Below, in pieces: positions 55,795 to 64,000 of a DNA stretch of 64,000 nt (position 1 is the stretch's first letter; every line of letters begins with the position of its first letter). Both the position numbers and the translations under genes were made by a program. The DNA is from Streptomyces zhihengii (GTDB lineage: Bacteria; Actinomycetota; Actinomycetes; Streptomycetales; Streptomycetaceae): the NCBI RefSeq assembly GCF_016919245.1, contig NZ_JAFEJA010000002.1, positions 1,800,501 through 1,864,500 of the forward strand. The letters are read 5' to 3'. The notes under the pieces are model-generated. The model was not told the DNA's origin. It did not search any database and worked only from the letters and a program-made list of their open reading frames with translations.

Positions 55795-56581
55795 CCGACT
55801 CGGCCCGCTGCGGCTGACGGCGAGGGGCCGACGAAGGCGGCATCTGCACCCTCGACAGCTGCGCCCGGGCTGCCAAGGTCTGCCAGCTCGCGATTGCTCT
55901 CGCTGGCCGCCACTTCGGCGTCGACCTTAGCCCCGCCGCTAACCGGCTGCGCGCCATCAGCGACACCGGGCGGAATCTGCGCCCCACCATCGACGACACG
56001 GCCGCCCGTCGGCGTCGCCGAGCGCGGTGCGAAAGCGGCCGGACTCGGCCGGTCCCGAGGCGGACTGAGCAGTCAGCGTGCTTGGCAAGAGTGCGGCCGT
56101 CGGCGGTGAGACCATTGCTGATCACTTTCACGGTGTGAGTCTGGAGCGTCAACGGTATGGCCTCCGGGTCCCTGGATGTGATGACCTTCGTCAGATCCGT
56201 GCCACGGAGCGGGACGGAACTTGCATTGGTCGTGGGCACTGGCGGATGCGGTCCAGGTCATGAGGAGCCTTGTCGTTTTTGCAGGTCAGCGACCATTCGA
56301 ACTGTCGGCATCTAGGACGGGCTCGTTGCCGCTTCCTGCTGCGGCTGTTGGTTGACTGGGGTTTCTGAGGAGCGGTCTAGGGCTCCGGATCGTCGTGACC
56401 TGCGCTTTTGAGTTGACGCGGCCCCGACTCCGGCCATGAGCGAGGTGCTCGGTGGAGGGCGGAAGAGGTGCTTCCAGGAATGGGGAGTTCCTCCACAATC
56501 TTGCGCTTCCCCGGTAGAGATGTGCCTGTCGGGGCCCGTGAGGCGGGAAAGTCCCGGCCACGTCTACGGGGAGGAACGTCA
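55795..56581. other. Long intergenic stretch
   Basis: About 790 bases. One plus-strand frame (about 55850-55990) reads LDSCARAAKVCQLAIALAGR but has no start or family. Base composition falls slightly from about 56250 onward, marking entry into the element-like last region. No repeat found. Confidence 0.3.
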
Positions 56582-57376
56582 GTGATCGACTCCGGCTCTC
56601 ACGACGCAGCCGACGTCGCGGATAGCGCGGACGAAGGAATGACGGCTCACGGAAGAGTTTTCCACGTCCTGCAGACGCTGAACAGCATGGGGCCCGGGCT
56701 GCACCCGCTGCGGCGGATCATCGACGAGTCGGGCGTTACGAAGAGCACCGTGCACCGCATCCTGCGCGCCGGCGTCGCTGCGAAACACCTGATTTACAGG
56801 TCGCCCGGCCGGTACGGGGTCGCGACTGACGTCGCTCACCACCGTCCCGACGCTAGCGTGCACCTCAATCTTGCACACGACAGCGCCCTGGACCGCGAGA
56901 CCACGGCATTGCAGCGCCAGACGGCCCAGGTGGCGATGGCCTTCAGCGCTGTGATGATTGACGACACTCCTGGGCGGCTCATGGTCGAGCACACTTACGG
57001 GCGCCGCAGCGACTTTCAGGCCGCTTTCAACCATGCCGATATCGATGCCAAGGTAGCCCTGCGGCATGCCCCGCTCACGGCTGACGCGGCGGGTCTTGCG
57101 ATTCTCTCTCACCTGGACGGGGCTCCACAGAGCCATCTGATGCGGGAGATCCGGTCTGAGGGCTACGTCATGACTCAGTCCTCTCTGCCGGACTGGAAGA
57201 TGATCGGCGTACCGCTGTGGCGTGGGTCAACGGTCTACGGCTCCCTGGTTGTGATGGGCCTGCGCCCGCAGATGGAGCGAAACCGGCGTGAGTACGCCGC
57301 CGCGGCCTTGGCTTGCGCCGCGCGTTTGAGCGCCCGCTGCGAACTGGCCAGCGGCGCCATGCGGATGAGTGCTTGA
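56582..57376 (+). CDS. IclR-like transcriptional regulator
   Basis: A 264-residue protein. An N-terminal winged helix includes FHVLQTLNSMGPGLHPLRRI and DESGVTKSTVHRILRAGVAA (about residues 27-72). The C-terminal half resembles an IclR-type effector domain (QVAMAFSAVMIDDTPGRLMV, then LPDWKMIGVPLWRG). GTG 56582 has GGGAGG seven bases upstream. It is a paralogue of 58002-58808; the shared N-terminal pattern is R-x-F-x-VL-x-x-L-x-x-x-GPG. The target is unknown. Confidence 0.7.
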   Translation: MIDSGSHDAADVADSADEGMTAHGRVFHVLQTLNSMGPGLHPLRRIIDESGVTKSTVHRILRAGVAAKHLIYRSPGRYGVATDVAHHRPDASVHLNLAHDSALDRETTALQRQTAQVAMAFSAVMIDDTPGRLMVEHTYGRRSDFQAAFNHADIDAKVALRHAPLTADAAGLAILSHLDGAPQSHLMREIRSEGYVMTQSSLPDWKMIGVPLWRGSTVYGSLVVMGLRPQMERNRREYAAAALACAARLSARCELASGAMRMSA

Positions 57377-58001
57377 CCGCCTGTCGGGTCCTCACTATGT
57401 CCGCTCGTTCAGGATGAGATGAGAGTGGGGCTTGTGCTCAACGATCTTGATCGTCAGAGGGTTGGGGGCCTGGTCATCTTGTTCCTGACGGCGTGTAGGT
57501 GCGGGTGGCTCCCGGTTCTGCCGACGGCTCCCGACCGCACCGCCCCAGGGCGGCAGCTGCGCGTGCGGGAGCGACTAGCGGCCGTCGGCGCCTGGTTGGC
57601 TGCAGGACCTCGGGCGACGGCCCGGTCAGGGCGTGGCAATCCGCTGGCTGCGGCCGGCTCCCGTCAGCAACCCGTTTGCCGGGACTATCTGTTCTACACC
57701 GTCCCGTGGCTGCACTGCGCGGGAGTCCAGGCGCCGCCGTTCACGACGATCTGTCGACAATCGCCAGAAGCGCGACGAGAGGACGTCCATGCTGCTGCGG
57801 AACGCAGTGACATTTGATGGAGTTTTGCGCGTTCAAGCTCAGGCCACCCACCCGCGCCTCCGAACCGTGACAGGAGGAGCCTCTTACAGGAAGGGAATCT
57901 TCCTGGCCAACGCCTGATGTGCCAGGTAGAGATCATGCGAAACGTCGCCGGCATCAGCTGCCGCGGCAGCACAGCCGATTTGGCTTCACTTGAGAGGACC
58001 A
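57377..58001. other. Spacer between the two IclR-like genes
   Basis: Holds one possible small gene at 57789-57917, listed separately. The remaining sequence has no supported feature. Confidence 0.3.
57789..57917 (+). CDS. Possible small protein of 42 residues
   Basis: ATG 57789 preceded by GAGAGGACGTCC, a ribosome site much like that of the next gene (GAGAGGACCA). It reads MLLRNAVTFDGVLRVQAQAT and ends KGIFLANA. No family recognised. It might be a leader peptide or a chance frame. Confidence 0.3.
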   Translation: MLLRNAVTFDGVLRVQAQATHPRLRTVTGGASYRKGIFLANA

Positions 58002-58808
58002 GTGGACACTCGCATCGACATGGCCGGCACCCGCGCGAACCGGGACCGCACATTCGCGGTACTCAACGCGCTACTGAACCTGGGTCCCGGCATCCACAAG
58101 TTCCGGACCATCGCTGCCCGCGCCGGACTGGGCGATGCGACGGTCCATCGTCGTCTCGACCAGCTGGTCCATGCCGGCCTTGCCACTCGGACGACGCGGG
58201 GCTACTACGAGCTTTGCGAGGCGACGACCTCCATCTCCAGAACTTCGGGGCTGTTCCACCGCAACGCGACGCCCTTGCTGGACGCCCAGCGTCTGTTGGA
58301 CGCCCTGCACCACCGCACGGACCAGGTGGTGCTGCTCCACACGCACTCACCCCTCACAGGCGAACGCTTGTGCATCGGAGCCGCTGGCGAGACGAGCCTT
58401 CCCCTCCGCCGCGAGCTCGCGATGGCATCCGGCGCGGTGGACGCACTACGCCAGGCACCTCTTGATCTGGACGCCCCAGGGCTGGTCATGCTGGCCAACC
58501 TGGTAGCCAGCGAGGCGCCCGTGCGGGAGGACCTGCGTCGAATCAAGGCGATGCAGCTGGCACACTCGCCCTCGTCGATCCCCGGTTGGTCCCTGCTTTC
58601 GGTTCCCTTGAAGCGGCTGCCAGGCGCTCCTGCCACTCCCGGCGCCGAGCCTGGCGTTGTCGCCTCGGTCAGCGTCCTGGCCCCGGAACCTTCGCACGGT
58701 GCTCACGTCGTGGCCTACGGCCGGCTCATGCACAACCTCGTCCGCGTAGCCACCGAATCATCAGTCGTCATCTCGCGGCACGCCGCCGCACCCGCTTGCG
58801 TCGCATGA
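58002..58808 (+). CDS. IclR-like transcriptional regulator (paralogue)
   Basis: A 268-residue protein with winged helix FAVLNALLNLGPGIHKFRTI and RAGLGDATVHRRLDQLVHAG (about residues 21-66) and an IclR-type C-terminal region (WSLLSVPLKRLPGAP). GTG 58002 follows GAGAGG. It is clearly related to 56582-57376, with about 600 bases between. Paired regulators of this type in front of a larger DNA-binding gene suggest control of an integrated element. Confidence 0.7.
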   Translation: MDTRIDMAGTRANRDRTFAVLNALLNLGPGIHKFRTIAARAGLGDATVHRRLDQLVHAGLATRTTRGYYELCEATTSISRTSGLFHRNATPLLDAQRLLDALHHRTDQVVLLHTHSPLTGERLCIGAAGETSLPLRRELAMASGAVDALRQAPLDLDAPGLVMLANLVASEAPVREDLRRIKAMQLAHSPSSIPGWSLLSVPLKRLPGAPATPGAEPGVVASVSVLAPEPSHGAHVVAYGRLMHNLVRVATESSVVISRHAAAPACVA

Positions 58809-59323
58809 GGATGCTTGGTCACCTCGACTCAGGAGGCAACAGACGGCCTGCTGGTGCTCACACGTGCAGCCGTCGAGCCTCGGAAGCCATGCGCCCCACG
58901 GGTCAACTGTCCCGAAGCTTTGGCAAGGCTCTCCTCGGGAGCAGGGGGCCCATGACGTAACCCACCCCCTGCTCGGCCCCAGGCGCACCCGCCACGGCCA
59001 TGGGTCTGGTGCGGTGTGCCACCTCCGCACCAGCAGGCCCCGTCATCGCTCGATCTTCCAGTCGAACGAGCCCCGGCCCTCAGCACAACAGGTCGGGCGA
59101 CATCACTCCAACCTCGGAGCACGAGCCCTTGCCAAGGGGCTTCGTCGTTCAATCAACACGGGGAACGGATCACGTTCATGATGCAGCAGCGCGCTGCCGC
59201 TTGTCACTTACCCCTGCCTAATTGCCCACGCGTGGGACCCGGCCCGAGCGCTCTCAACCGAGCAGGTCACCACTGGCCGTACAGGGTGGTCCGCGCGGCC
59301 GCAGGAGTCGTGAGGAGGTCGGC
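58809..59323. other. Intergenic stretch of about 500 bases
   Basis: Upstream of the two-winged-helix gene. No repeats, iterons or attachment-site-like palindromes were recognised by eye. Open frames lack domains. Confidence 0.3.
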
Positions 59324-60793
59324 ATGAGCTCAACTACCAGCACGATGCCGCAGAGCCCCGTGACTGAGTTCGGGTCACAACCGCCGGTACACGTGAGGAA
59401 GCGTACGGATGCCCGCAGCGACGGGGCGGCCACAGAATCAGGGTGCCGCCCCGGCCATGCCCTGGCCTCTACCCAGGAACGCACCGGGATGCTTGCTGCG
59501 CTCCCGCCCCTCTCTCTACGCATGCACAAGCTCCTGGTCCATGGCGACCAGGACTCGGTCTACTCCTCAAGCACCAACCAGCGCGGCGGCAAGAACACTG
59601 CGGCCTCCGACCACGCTTGGGCCATGACTCGGGCACTGGCAGCCGACGCTGTCCGAGTCGGTTGGGACCGCGCCTCCTTCGTCCAGGTCCTCGTCGATGG
59701 CCCGTACAAGGCCGGACACCACGCACGGACTATCCAGCACCGCCGTGGCTACGACAGGGCCGCTGAGTGGGTCCGAAGGGCCTGGGACGGCGCCCGTGAG
59801 TACGTTCGGGGCACCGATCGCATTTCCTCGCGCCAGAGCTTCCATGCCGCTCTCGCCAGCTTTCGCAGCCGAGTTGAGCGCACTCCTTGGAGGGGCCTCG
59901 CCGGCAAGACAGACCTTCGCAACCTGATCGCCCGAATGGATATCTGCACCCGCTCCGGTGGCTGGGACCATACCGTCTCTGAACGCGAGCTTGCAGAGCG
60001 GATGGGATGCAGCCGGACAACCGCACGAAGCAGCAATCAGCGGCTTCTCACCGCGCGGCTGCTGCGCCGGATCGATCGCGGCTCCGCGACCGAGGGAGCA
60101 CGCTGGATGTTGATATCTCCCTTGCACAACTCGTCTCATCCCCGGACCACCCCCCAAGGGCCGAAGGCTGGGGGGGCCATGAGTGGTTCAACGTTGATAC
60201 GCGCTATGTCTGAAGCAGATATCAGCTCACTGGCCGCAGCGCAGCTCATGCACCTCGATGCCTTCGCCCACTTCGGGCTGGGAGGAAGCGGCTTAGCCAT
60301 CATCGCCGCATTGGCGGAAAGGGGAGGGCAGACCGTTCAGGAGCTCCAAGGGACAGCGTCCATTTCACGACCGACGGCGTATCGGCAGCTGCGGAGGCTT
60401 ACGGAACTGGGACTCGTCCTGAGAGAAGGTGAGATCTACGGACTCTCCCCGGACGCGGTCGGAGGCATCGGTACCCCCACGCCCGTTTGCCCGGAGCACG
60501 TGAGCAGATGGGCAGCGGCCGCGGACAGACTGGGCACGGCCGGCACAGCCGAGCGCCGTCGCCGCATGCACGATGCGCACAGGGCGAGCTGGGTTCGCGA
60601 GCGGCAGCGCCTCGCCGAGCGGCGTGCCACGGCGAGCGTCGGACACCTTCATCCTGCTGAGGCGCGGCCGGAGTACCTCAACGCCGACGGGGTCCCCCTC
60701 AACCCCTCGACCGGCGAGGCGCATGAGGACCTGTACGTGGCCCGTGACAGTCGCTGGGTCTGGCACGACATCGAAGCCTTCGTCAGCTACTGA
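59324..60793 (+). CDS. Protein with two winged-helix domains, possibly plasmid-type
   Basis: A 489-residue protein. The N-terminal part (about 55-180) is helical and unlike anything I can name. A first winged helix lies near 205-265 (TVSERELAERMGCSRTTARS). A second, MarR-like one lies near 320-385 (LAALRxx-like: LAEGGQ region and SRPTAYRQLRRLTELGLVLR). A charged region follows. The layout resembles DNA-binding proteins on Streptomyces plasmids and integrative elements. ATG 59324 has GAGGAGG upstream. Function unknown. Confidence 0.6.
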   Translation: MSSTTSTMPQSPVTEFGSQPPVHVRKRTDARSDGAATESGCRPGHALASTQERTGMLAALPPLSLRMHKLLVHGDQDSVYSSSTNQRGGKNTAASDHAWAMTRALAADAVRVGWDRASFVQVLVDGPYKAGHHARTIQHRRGYDRAAEWVRRAWDGAREYVRGTDRISSRQSFHAALASFRSRVERTPWRGLAGKTDLRNLIARMDICTRSGGWDHTVSERELAERMGCSRTTARSSNQRLLTARLLRRIDRGSATEGARWMLISPLHNSSHPRTTPQGPKAGGAMSGSTLIRAMSEADISSLAAAQLMHLDAFAHFGLGGSGLAIIAALAERGGQTVQELQGTASISRPTAYRQLRRLTELGLVLREGEIYGLSPDAVGGIGTPTPVCPEHVSRWAAAADRLGTAGTAERRRRMHDAHRASWVRERQRLAERRATASVGHLHPAEARPEYLNADGVPLNPSTGEAHEDLYVARDSRWVWHDIEAFVSY

Positions 60794-61514
60794 ACATTTC
60801 GCTCTGTCGTCGGGTGGTAACGGATCACGATCCCTGCGGTGCGCCGGTGGGGTGCCGTATCCGGAGGGCGCGGGTCTGACAGCTGACCGTCGGGCGTTCG
60901 TGACGGAACCCGGCTTCAGGCCGAGATGCCGTCCACATCGGGTGAGAAAACCGCAGGCATCGCGAAGGAACAGCGCATGCGTGTGCGGTCGGTGGAACGC
61001 TGGCGCCGTGCCTGACGCGAGGGCGGATTGCATGGCTTGCTCTGGGCGCCCCAGCGAACGCCCCGCCCGTCACCGACGCCCAGTTCGCCGCCCTCGAGGA
61101 GGAACCCCGCAAAGGCCCCTCGGCACGCTAACGAGGACGAACGCTGGACGCTGGTCCGAGTCCAGCCGCTAATCGGCCGTCGTCTGGAGAAGCCTTTCGG
61201 TGGCGACGGTGTGGCGATTGCTGAGACGGCACGGCTGCTCCGACGAGGTCGGAGCAAGAAATGTTCTACGGGCCGGGCTGGTCCGTCGCTGCGCCAAGCC
61301 GGCAGAGCGAACGCCCCCGGCTACGAGGCGGAGGAGTCGCCGTGAGGGAAGGCGACGAAGCTCATCGGCTAGTTCCTCCCGTGCAGCGGCACGTGGCTGC
61401 TCCGGCGCGTTCTGGGCTGTCTTCACCTTCAACCATCGGCTCTGGTAGCGCAGGAAGGATTCCGTACGACGTCTGATCGCGCTGCGCTGCCCATGGGACG
61501 TGGGGAGTGGTGGA
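60794..61514. other. Intergenic stretch with a transposase remnant
   Basis: About 720 bases with no intact gene. The middle (61060-61245) is a frameshifted IS630-type transposase piece. I could not find inverted repeats of the element. Confidence 0.35.
61060..61245 (+). pseudogene. IS630-family transposase remnant
   Basis: In three successive frames the plus strand reads VTDAQFAALEEEPRKGPSAR, then EDERWTLVRVQPLIGRRLE, then VATVWRLLRRHGCS. These match the consecutive helix-turn-helix segments of IS630 transposases (LT-AQ-A-LE, DQRWTLARV-LIGRRF, TVWRLLRRHGWS). At least two indels separate them, and the catalytic DDE domain is absent. Confidence 0.6.
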
Positions 61515-64000
61515 GTGAATCAGTACCGGCGGATCGCGGAGCAGTACTGGCGGGAGCACCGGCCTCAGAGTGGGCCGGAGCTCATCGCCGCCCGGACAAC
61601 CACCACACCCGACCCGATGCCCGCCCTCCACCCGCCGGCCCCGTTCCTCAGCCAGCGGGAATGGACTCGTGCGCTTCACGTGGTCGAAGCCGCGGAGATC
61701 ACCCTGACTGCGGCGTCCCACCACATCTGGGCCCCCTTCAGCGTCCCTGCAGCTCTCGAGGGCCTGCGTCACATGCTGTATGCCGCGATTGCCGCACACA
61801 AGGACCACGACTTCCCCGACGCTGAAGCAGCCCTGACCGGATCGCTGGAGGAAGCGGAGCTACTGCTGCGCACTCTCAAGGGCCGTGACCGCACGCCCCT
61901 GCAGGAGCCGCTGCACGCCTTCGCTGAACTGACCCGGGAGTTCCTCGGCCGAACCCGCGCCACCCTGTCCCTGAGGGACGCCGAGAACGACATCGCCCAC
62001 CGGGTCGAAGCCTGGTCTCGGGCCGAGATGGAGATGTTCATCCGGGAGTGGGCGGCCAACAACCAGCCGATCATCGAGGCCATCAGGCGGGGAGACGAAG
62101 ATGCCTTCCGCACCCTGATCACCGAGGAGAGCACTCAGCTCGACGCCCCACCGACCACCGGCAGCGCCCCTGACCCTCTGCCCGAAACGGGAACACTGGT
62201 GCCGGACGCATGGGCCCCGTGGCCGGACGAGTTGGCTGCGCTGGCCGATGCCGCCAACCGCGACACCGACCTGAGGCTGCGGCTCGGGGCCGGCCACGGT
62301 GAGAACCCGAACGATCTCATCGCCACCTGGACCGAGCACGACGCCCAGGACACCGGGCCCGCCACCATGCTCGCGCAGTACTTCGACGAGAACTCCGCCC
62401 CCAGCGACATGCTGCACGCGTACCTGCGCAGCGAGCTCACCGCTCGTCTCGCCGCAGCCCAGCCCATGGAACCGACGGCAGCCGAGCTGCAGATCGCGGC
62501 CGCCACTCCCGGCGCGGAACTGACCGCTTGGCGCCTGTCCGATCCGCGGGGCATGGGCGAGAGCGAAGACCCGTATCCCGACCAGGCAGCCGCCCGCGAA
62601 GGAGCCCTGGCAGTCATCACGGCGCTGGGGGAGTGGACCCGGACCTGGAGCGGTGCTCAGTACCAGGTGGAGAGGACGATCAAGGAGATCGCCGACGGAG
62701 CTGCCGCCGCCCTGTGGGCCGACGCCCTCACCGGTCAGATCGGCATCCACGCCGAAGCGGCGCACCTGACCCGGCAAGTAGCCGACCTCGCCAGTGAGCT
62801 CCTTCTGGACCTGGAAGAGGACTCCCGCAACCACACGAGCGTTTTCCGGTTGGCCGACGCGGCATACGACCACGCCGCCCGCATGCACGCCACGACCGTG
62901 GCCCTGGCAGACCGAACCTGGCCGCCAGGCACCGAAACCGGCGAGCAGCAGCAGGCCCGCGAGCTCGCCCTGTCCATCGACCTGCAGATGCCCGCCTCAC
63001 AGCTGCTGCGCCGCACCGGCGCAGACGCATGGGATGCGGCAGCCACCTACACCTCGCCGGAGATCTACGCTCTGGCCAGCCGGCCCGGCACTGCGGTGCC
63101 TGAATGGGAACGGGGCGGCCTCACCCTCGCCCTCGGTGACGATCACAGGCTTGCTCTGGAGCCCGTCGGTGAGAGCGAGTCAATGACTCTGCCCCGCCCC
63201 ATTCCCCTCGGGCCGACGCTCCAAGAGCTCGCCAAGGCTGTCGACGGCGCCCTCAGTGGACCGCTCGCCACTGACGCGGAGACCAGCGCTGCCGCAGCGG
63301 CGCTGGAGGTGCTTCGGGCAGGCACTCTGTCGCATCTGCGGGGCCACTTCCCGAACCGGCAGCAGTTCCAGACGGTCGAGGAGCGGCTCTCCGACATCGG
63401 CGGCGGCTACGACGGCTGGCAGGAACAGGCCGTCAGCGCAGAGCGTCTTGCCGACGCCGCCCGCCGGGTGCGGCAGGAGTTGGAGGACGCTCTCGGACGG
63501 CCCAGCGCCCGGCACGCTGCCGTACCGGCCCACCACGCGCTGACCCTGCTGGCGAGTTCCGCCGACAGTTTCAGCAGCACAGTCCTGCCGCACCTTCCCC
63601 ACGCCCGATCCGGCAGGCAGTACTCCGAGACCGCATTCCTGCGCGATCAGCAGCAGATCACCGCCCTCGCCTACCTGCTGCAGCACCTTCCTCATCCTGA
63701 CACCGCGCCGGTTGAGCAGACCCGCCGGCTGGTGGATGCGTTACGCCTCCGCGACGGTCACCACGGAGTCGGTGAGTTCGCCGGCGAGCTGCACCGGCAC
63801 AGGCTTGTCGCCGACGCGGCCGAAGCCCTTGCCGAGGCCAGCAGCGGCAGCCGGGCTGACTGGGCACGGAATCTGCACGACGCCGCGCGCCACCACACCG
63901 ACCGGATCGCCCGCCACCTGGCATGGTCCATCGACGAAGGGCAGCAAGCCCCCTCACGCGTTCCACAGGGGACGGCGACCATTGCGCAAGCCCCCACGGC
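61515..64000 (+). CDS. Large hypothetical protein, 3'-truncated by the window edge
   Basis: An open frame of 828 codons from GTG 61515 with no stop before the window ends. GGGGAG lies seven bases upstream. The protein is helical and rich in Ala, Leu, Glu and Trp, starts NQYRRIAEQYWREHRPQSGP, and contains stretches such as WSRAEMEMFIREWAANNQPI and DIGGGYDGWQEQAVSAERLA. The opening motif (Y-x-x-I/A-A-x-x-HW/YW-R) resembles the start of plasmid- and ICE-borne proteins of Streptomyces. I do not recognise a catalytic domain in the visible part. Confidence 0.7.
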   Translation, partial: MNQYRRIAEQYWREHRPQSGPELIAARTTTTPDPMPALHPPAPFLSQREWTRALHVVEAAEITLTAASHHIWAPFSVPAALEGLRHMLYAAIAAHKDHDFPDAEAALTGSLEEAELLLRTLKGRDRTPLQEPLHAFAELTREFLGRTRATLSLRDAENDIAHRVEAWSRAEMEMFIREWAANNQPIIEAIRRGDEDAFRTLITEESTQLDAPPTTGSAPDPLPETGTLVPDAWAPWPDELAALADAANRDTDLRLRLGAGHGENPNDLIATWTEHDAQDTGPATMLAQYFDENSAPSDMLHAYLRSELTARLAAAQPMEPTAAELQIAAATPGAELTAWRLSDPRGMGESEDPYPDQAAAREGALAVITALGEWTRTWSGAQYQVERTIKEIADGAAAALWADALTGQIGIHAEAAHLTRQVADLASELLLDLEEDSRNHTSVFRLADAAYDHAARMHATTVALADRTWPPGTETGEQQQARELALSIDLQMPASQLLRRTGADAWDAAATYTSPEIYALASRPGTAVPEWERGGLTLALGDDHRLALEPVGESESMTLPRPIPLGPTLQELAKAVDGALSGPLATDAETSAAAAALEVLRAGTLSHLRGHFPNRQQFQTVEERLSDIGGGYDGWQEQAVSAERLADAARRVRQELEDALGRPSARHAAVPAHHALTLLASSADSFSSTVLPHLPHARSGRQYSETAFLRDQQQITALAYLLQHLPHPDTAPVEQTRRLVDALRLRDGHHGVGEFAGELHRHRLVADAAEALAEASSGSRADWARNLHDAARHHTDRIARHLAWSIDEGQQAPSRVPQGTATIAQAPT

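Noticed and set aside
55850..56240. Possible gene in the gap after the dehalogenase-like hydrolase
   Set aside because: Frames on both strands lack a ribosome site and any recognisable motif.

Overview
The window is very GC-rich DNA with strong G/C bias at third codon positions, frequent GTG starts and tightly overlapping small operons. Family content (DUF5133, DUF6480, DUF4235, CsbD, many AraC/TetR regulators, SpoIIE-type phosphatases, CYP152, HPII-type catalase) points to Streptomyces or a close relative. Several pseudogenes, one intact and two decayed insertion sequences, and internal duplications suggest an accessory region such as a chromosome arm. That placement is inference.

Region 1 (1-9530) holds partner-switching and stress genes: two RsbW-like kinases, a STAS antagonist, a holin-like/DUF3618/DUF4235 operon behind a SigB-like promoter and before a strong hairpin, a YihY membrane protein, two AraC regulators, a NarL/DesK-type two-component pair and a third RsbW-like kinase. 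Region 2 (9877-17984) holds two TetR/short-chain dehydrogenase modules with visible palindromic operators, small membrane proteins, and an intact IS481-type element inserted with a 6-bp target duplication into an already decayed DUF1905/YdeI-like gene.

Region 3 (18373-27742) has an APC permease, a broken STAS-like gene, CsbD, a STAS protein, an AraC remnant, two DUF2267 proteins, a small heat-shock protein divergent from its likely RheA-type repressor with two TGTCATC-N5-GATGACA operators, a SpoIIE-type phosphatase and a Rieske/FAD oxidoreductase. Region 4 (28355-32341) is a four-gene, translationally coupled glycosyltransferase operon. Region 5 (32714-43941) has an HPII-type catalase, then a second copy of the region-3 module in which the permease is broken while the AraC and STAS-like genes are intact. 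It also has DUF5133, DUF6480, a second phosphatase, a TnpB remnant fused to a MarR remnant, a PLP enzyme and two small hydrophilic proteins.

Region 6 (43974-55794) is catabolic and redox: alcohol dehydrogenase, SDR, CYP152-type peroxygenase, a molybdopterin oxidoreductase lacking the usual N-terminal Fe-S cysteines, a YbdK-type carboxylate-amine ligase, DUF5133, a flavoprotein remnant, isochorismatase, overlapping zinc-ribbon genes and a haloacetate-dehalogenase-like hydrolase. Region 7 (56582-64000) looks plasmid- or element-like: two paralogous IclR-like regulators, a two-winged-helix protein, an IS630-type remnant and a very long open frame that leaves the window.

The common thread is general stress physiology: a set of kinases, antagonists and phosphatases that could tune SigB-family sigma factors, plus effectors for peroxide, heat and envelope stress, several behind GNNT-N15/16-GGGTA(C/T) promoters. 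No sigma factor is encoded in the window, so the switches must act on sigma factors elsewhere. No tRNA, rRNA or CRISPR array was seen.
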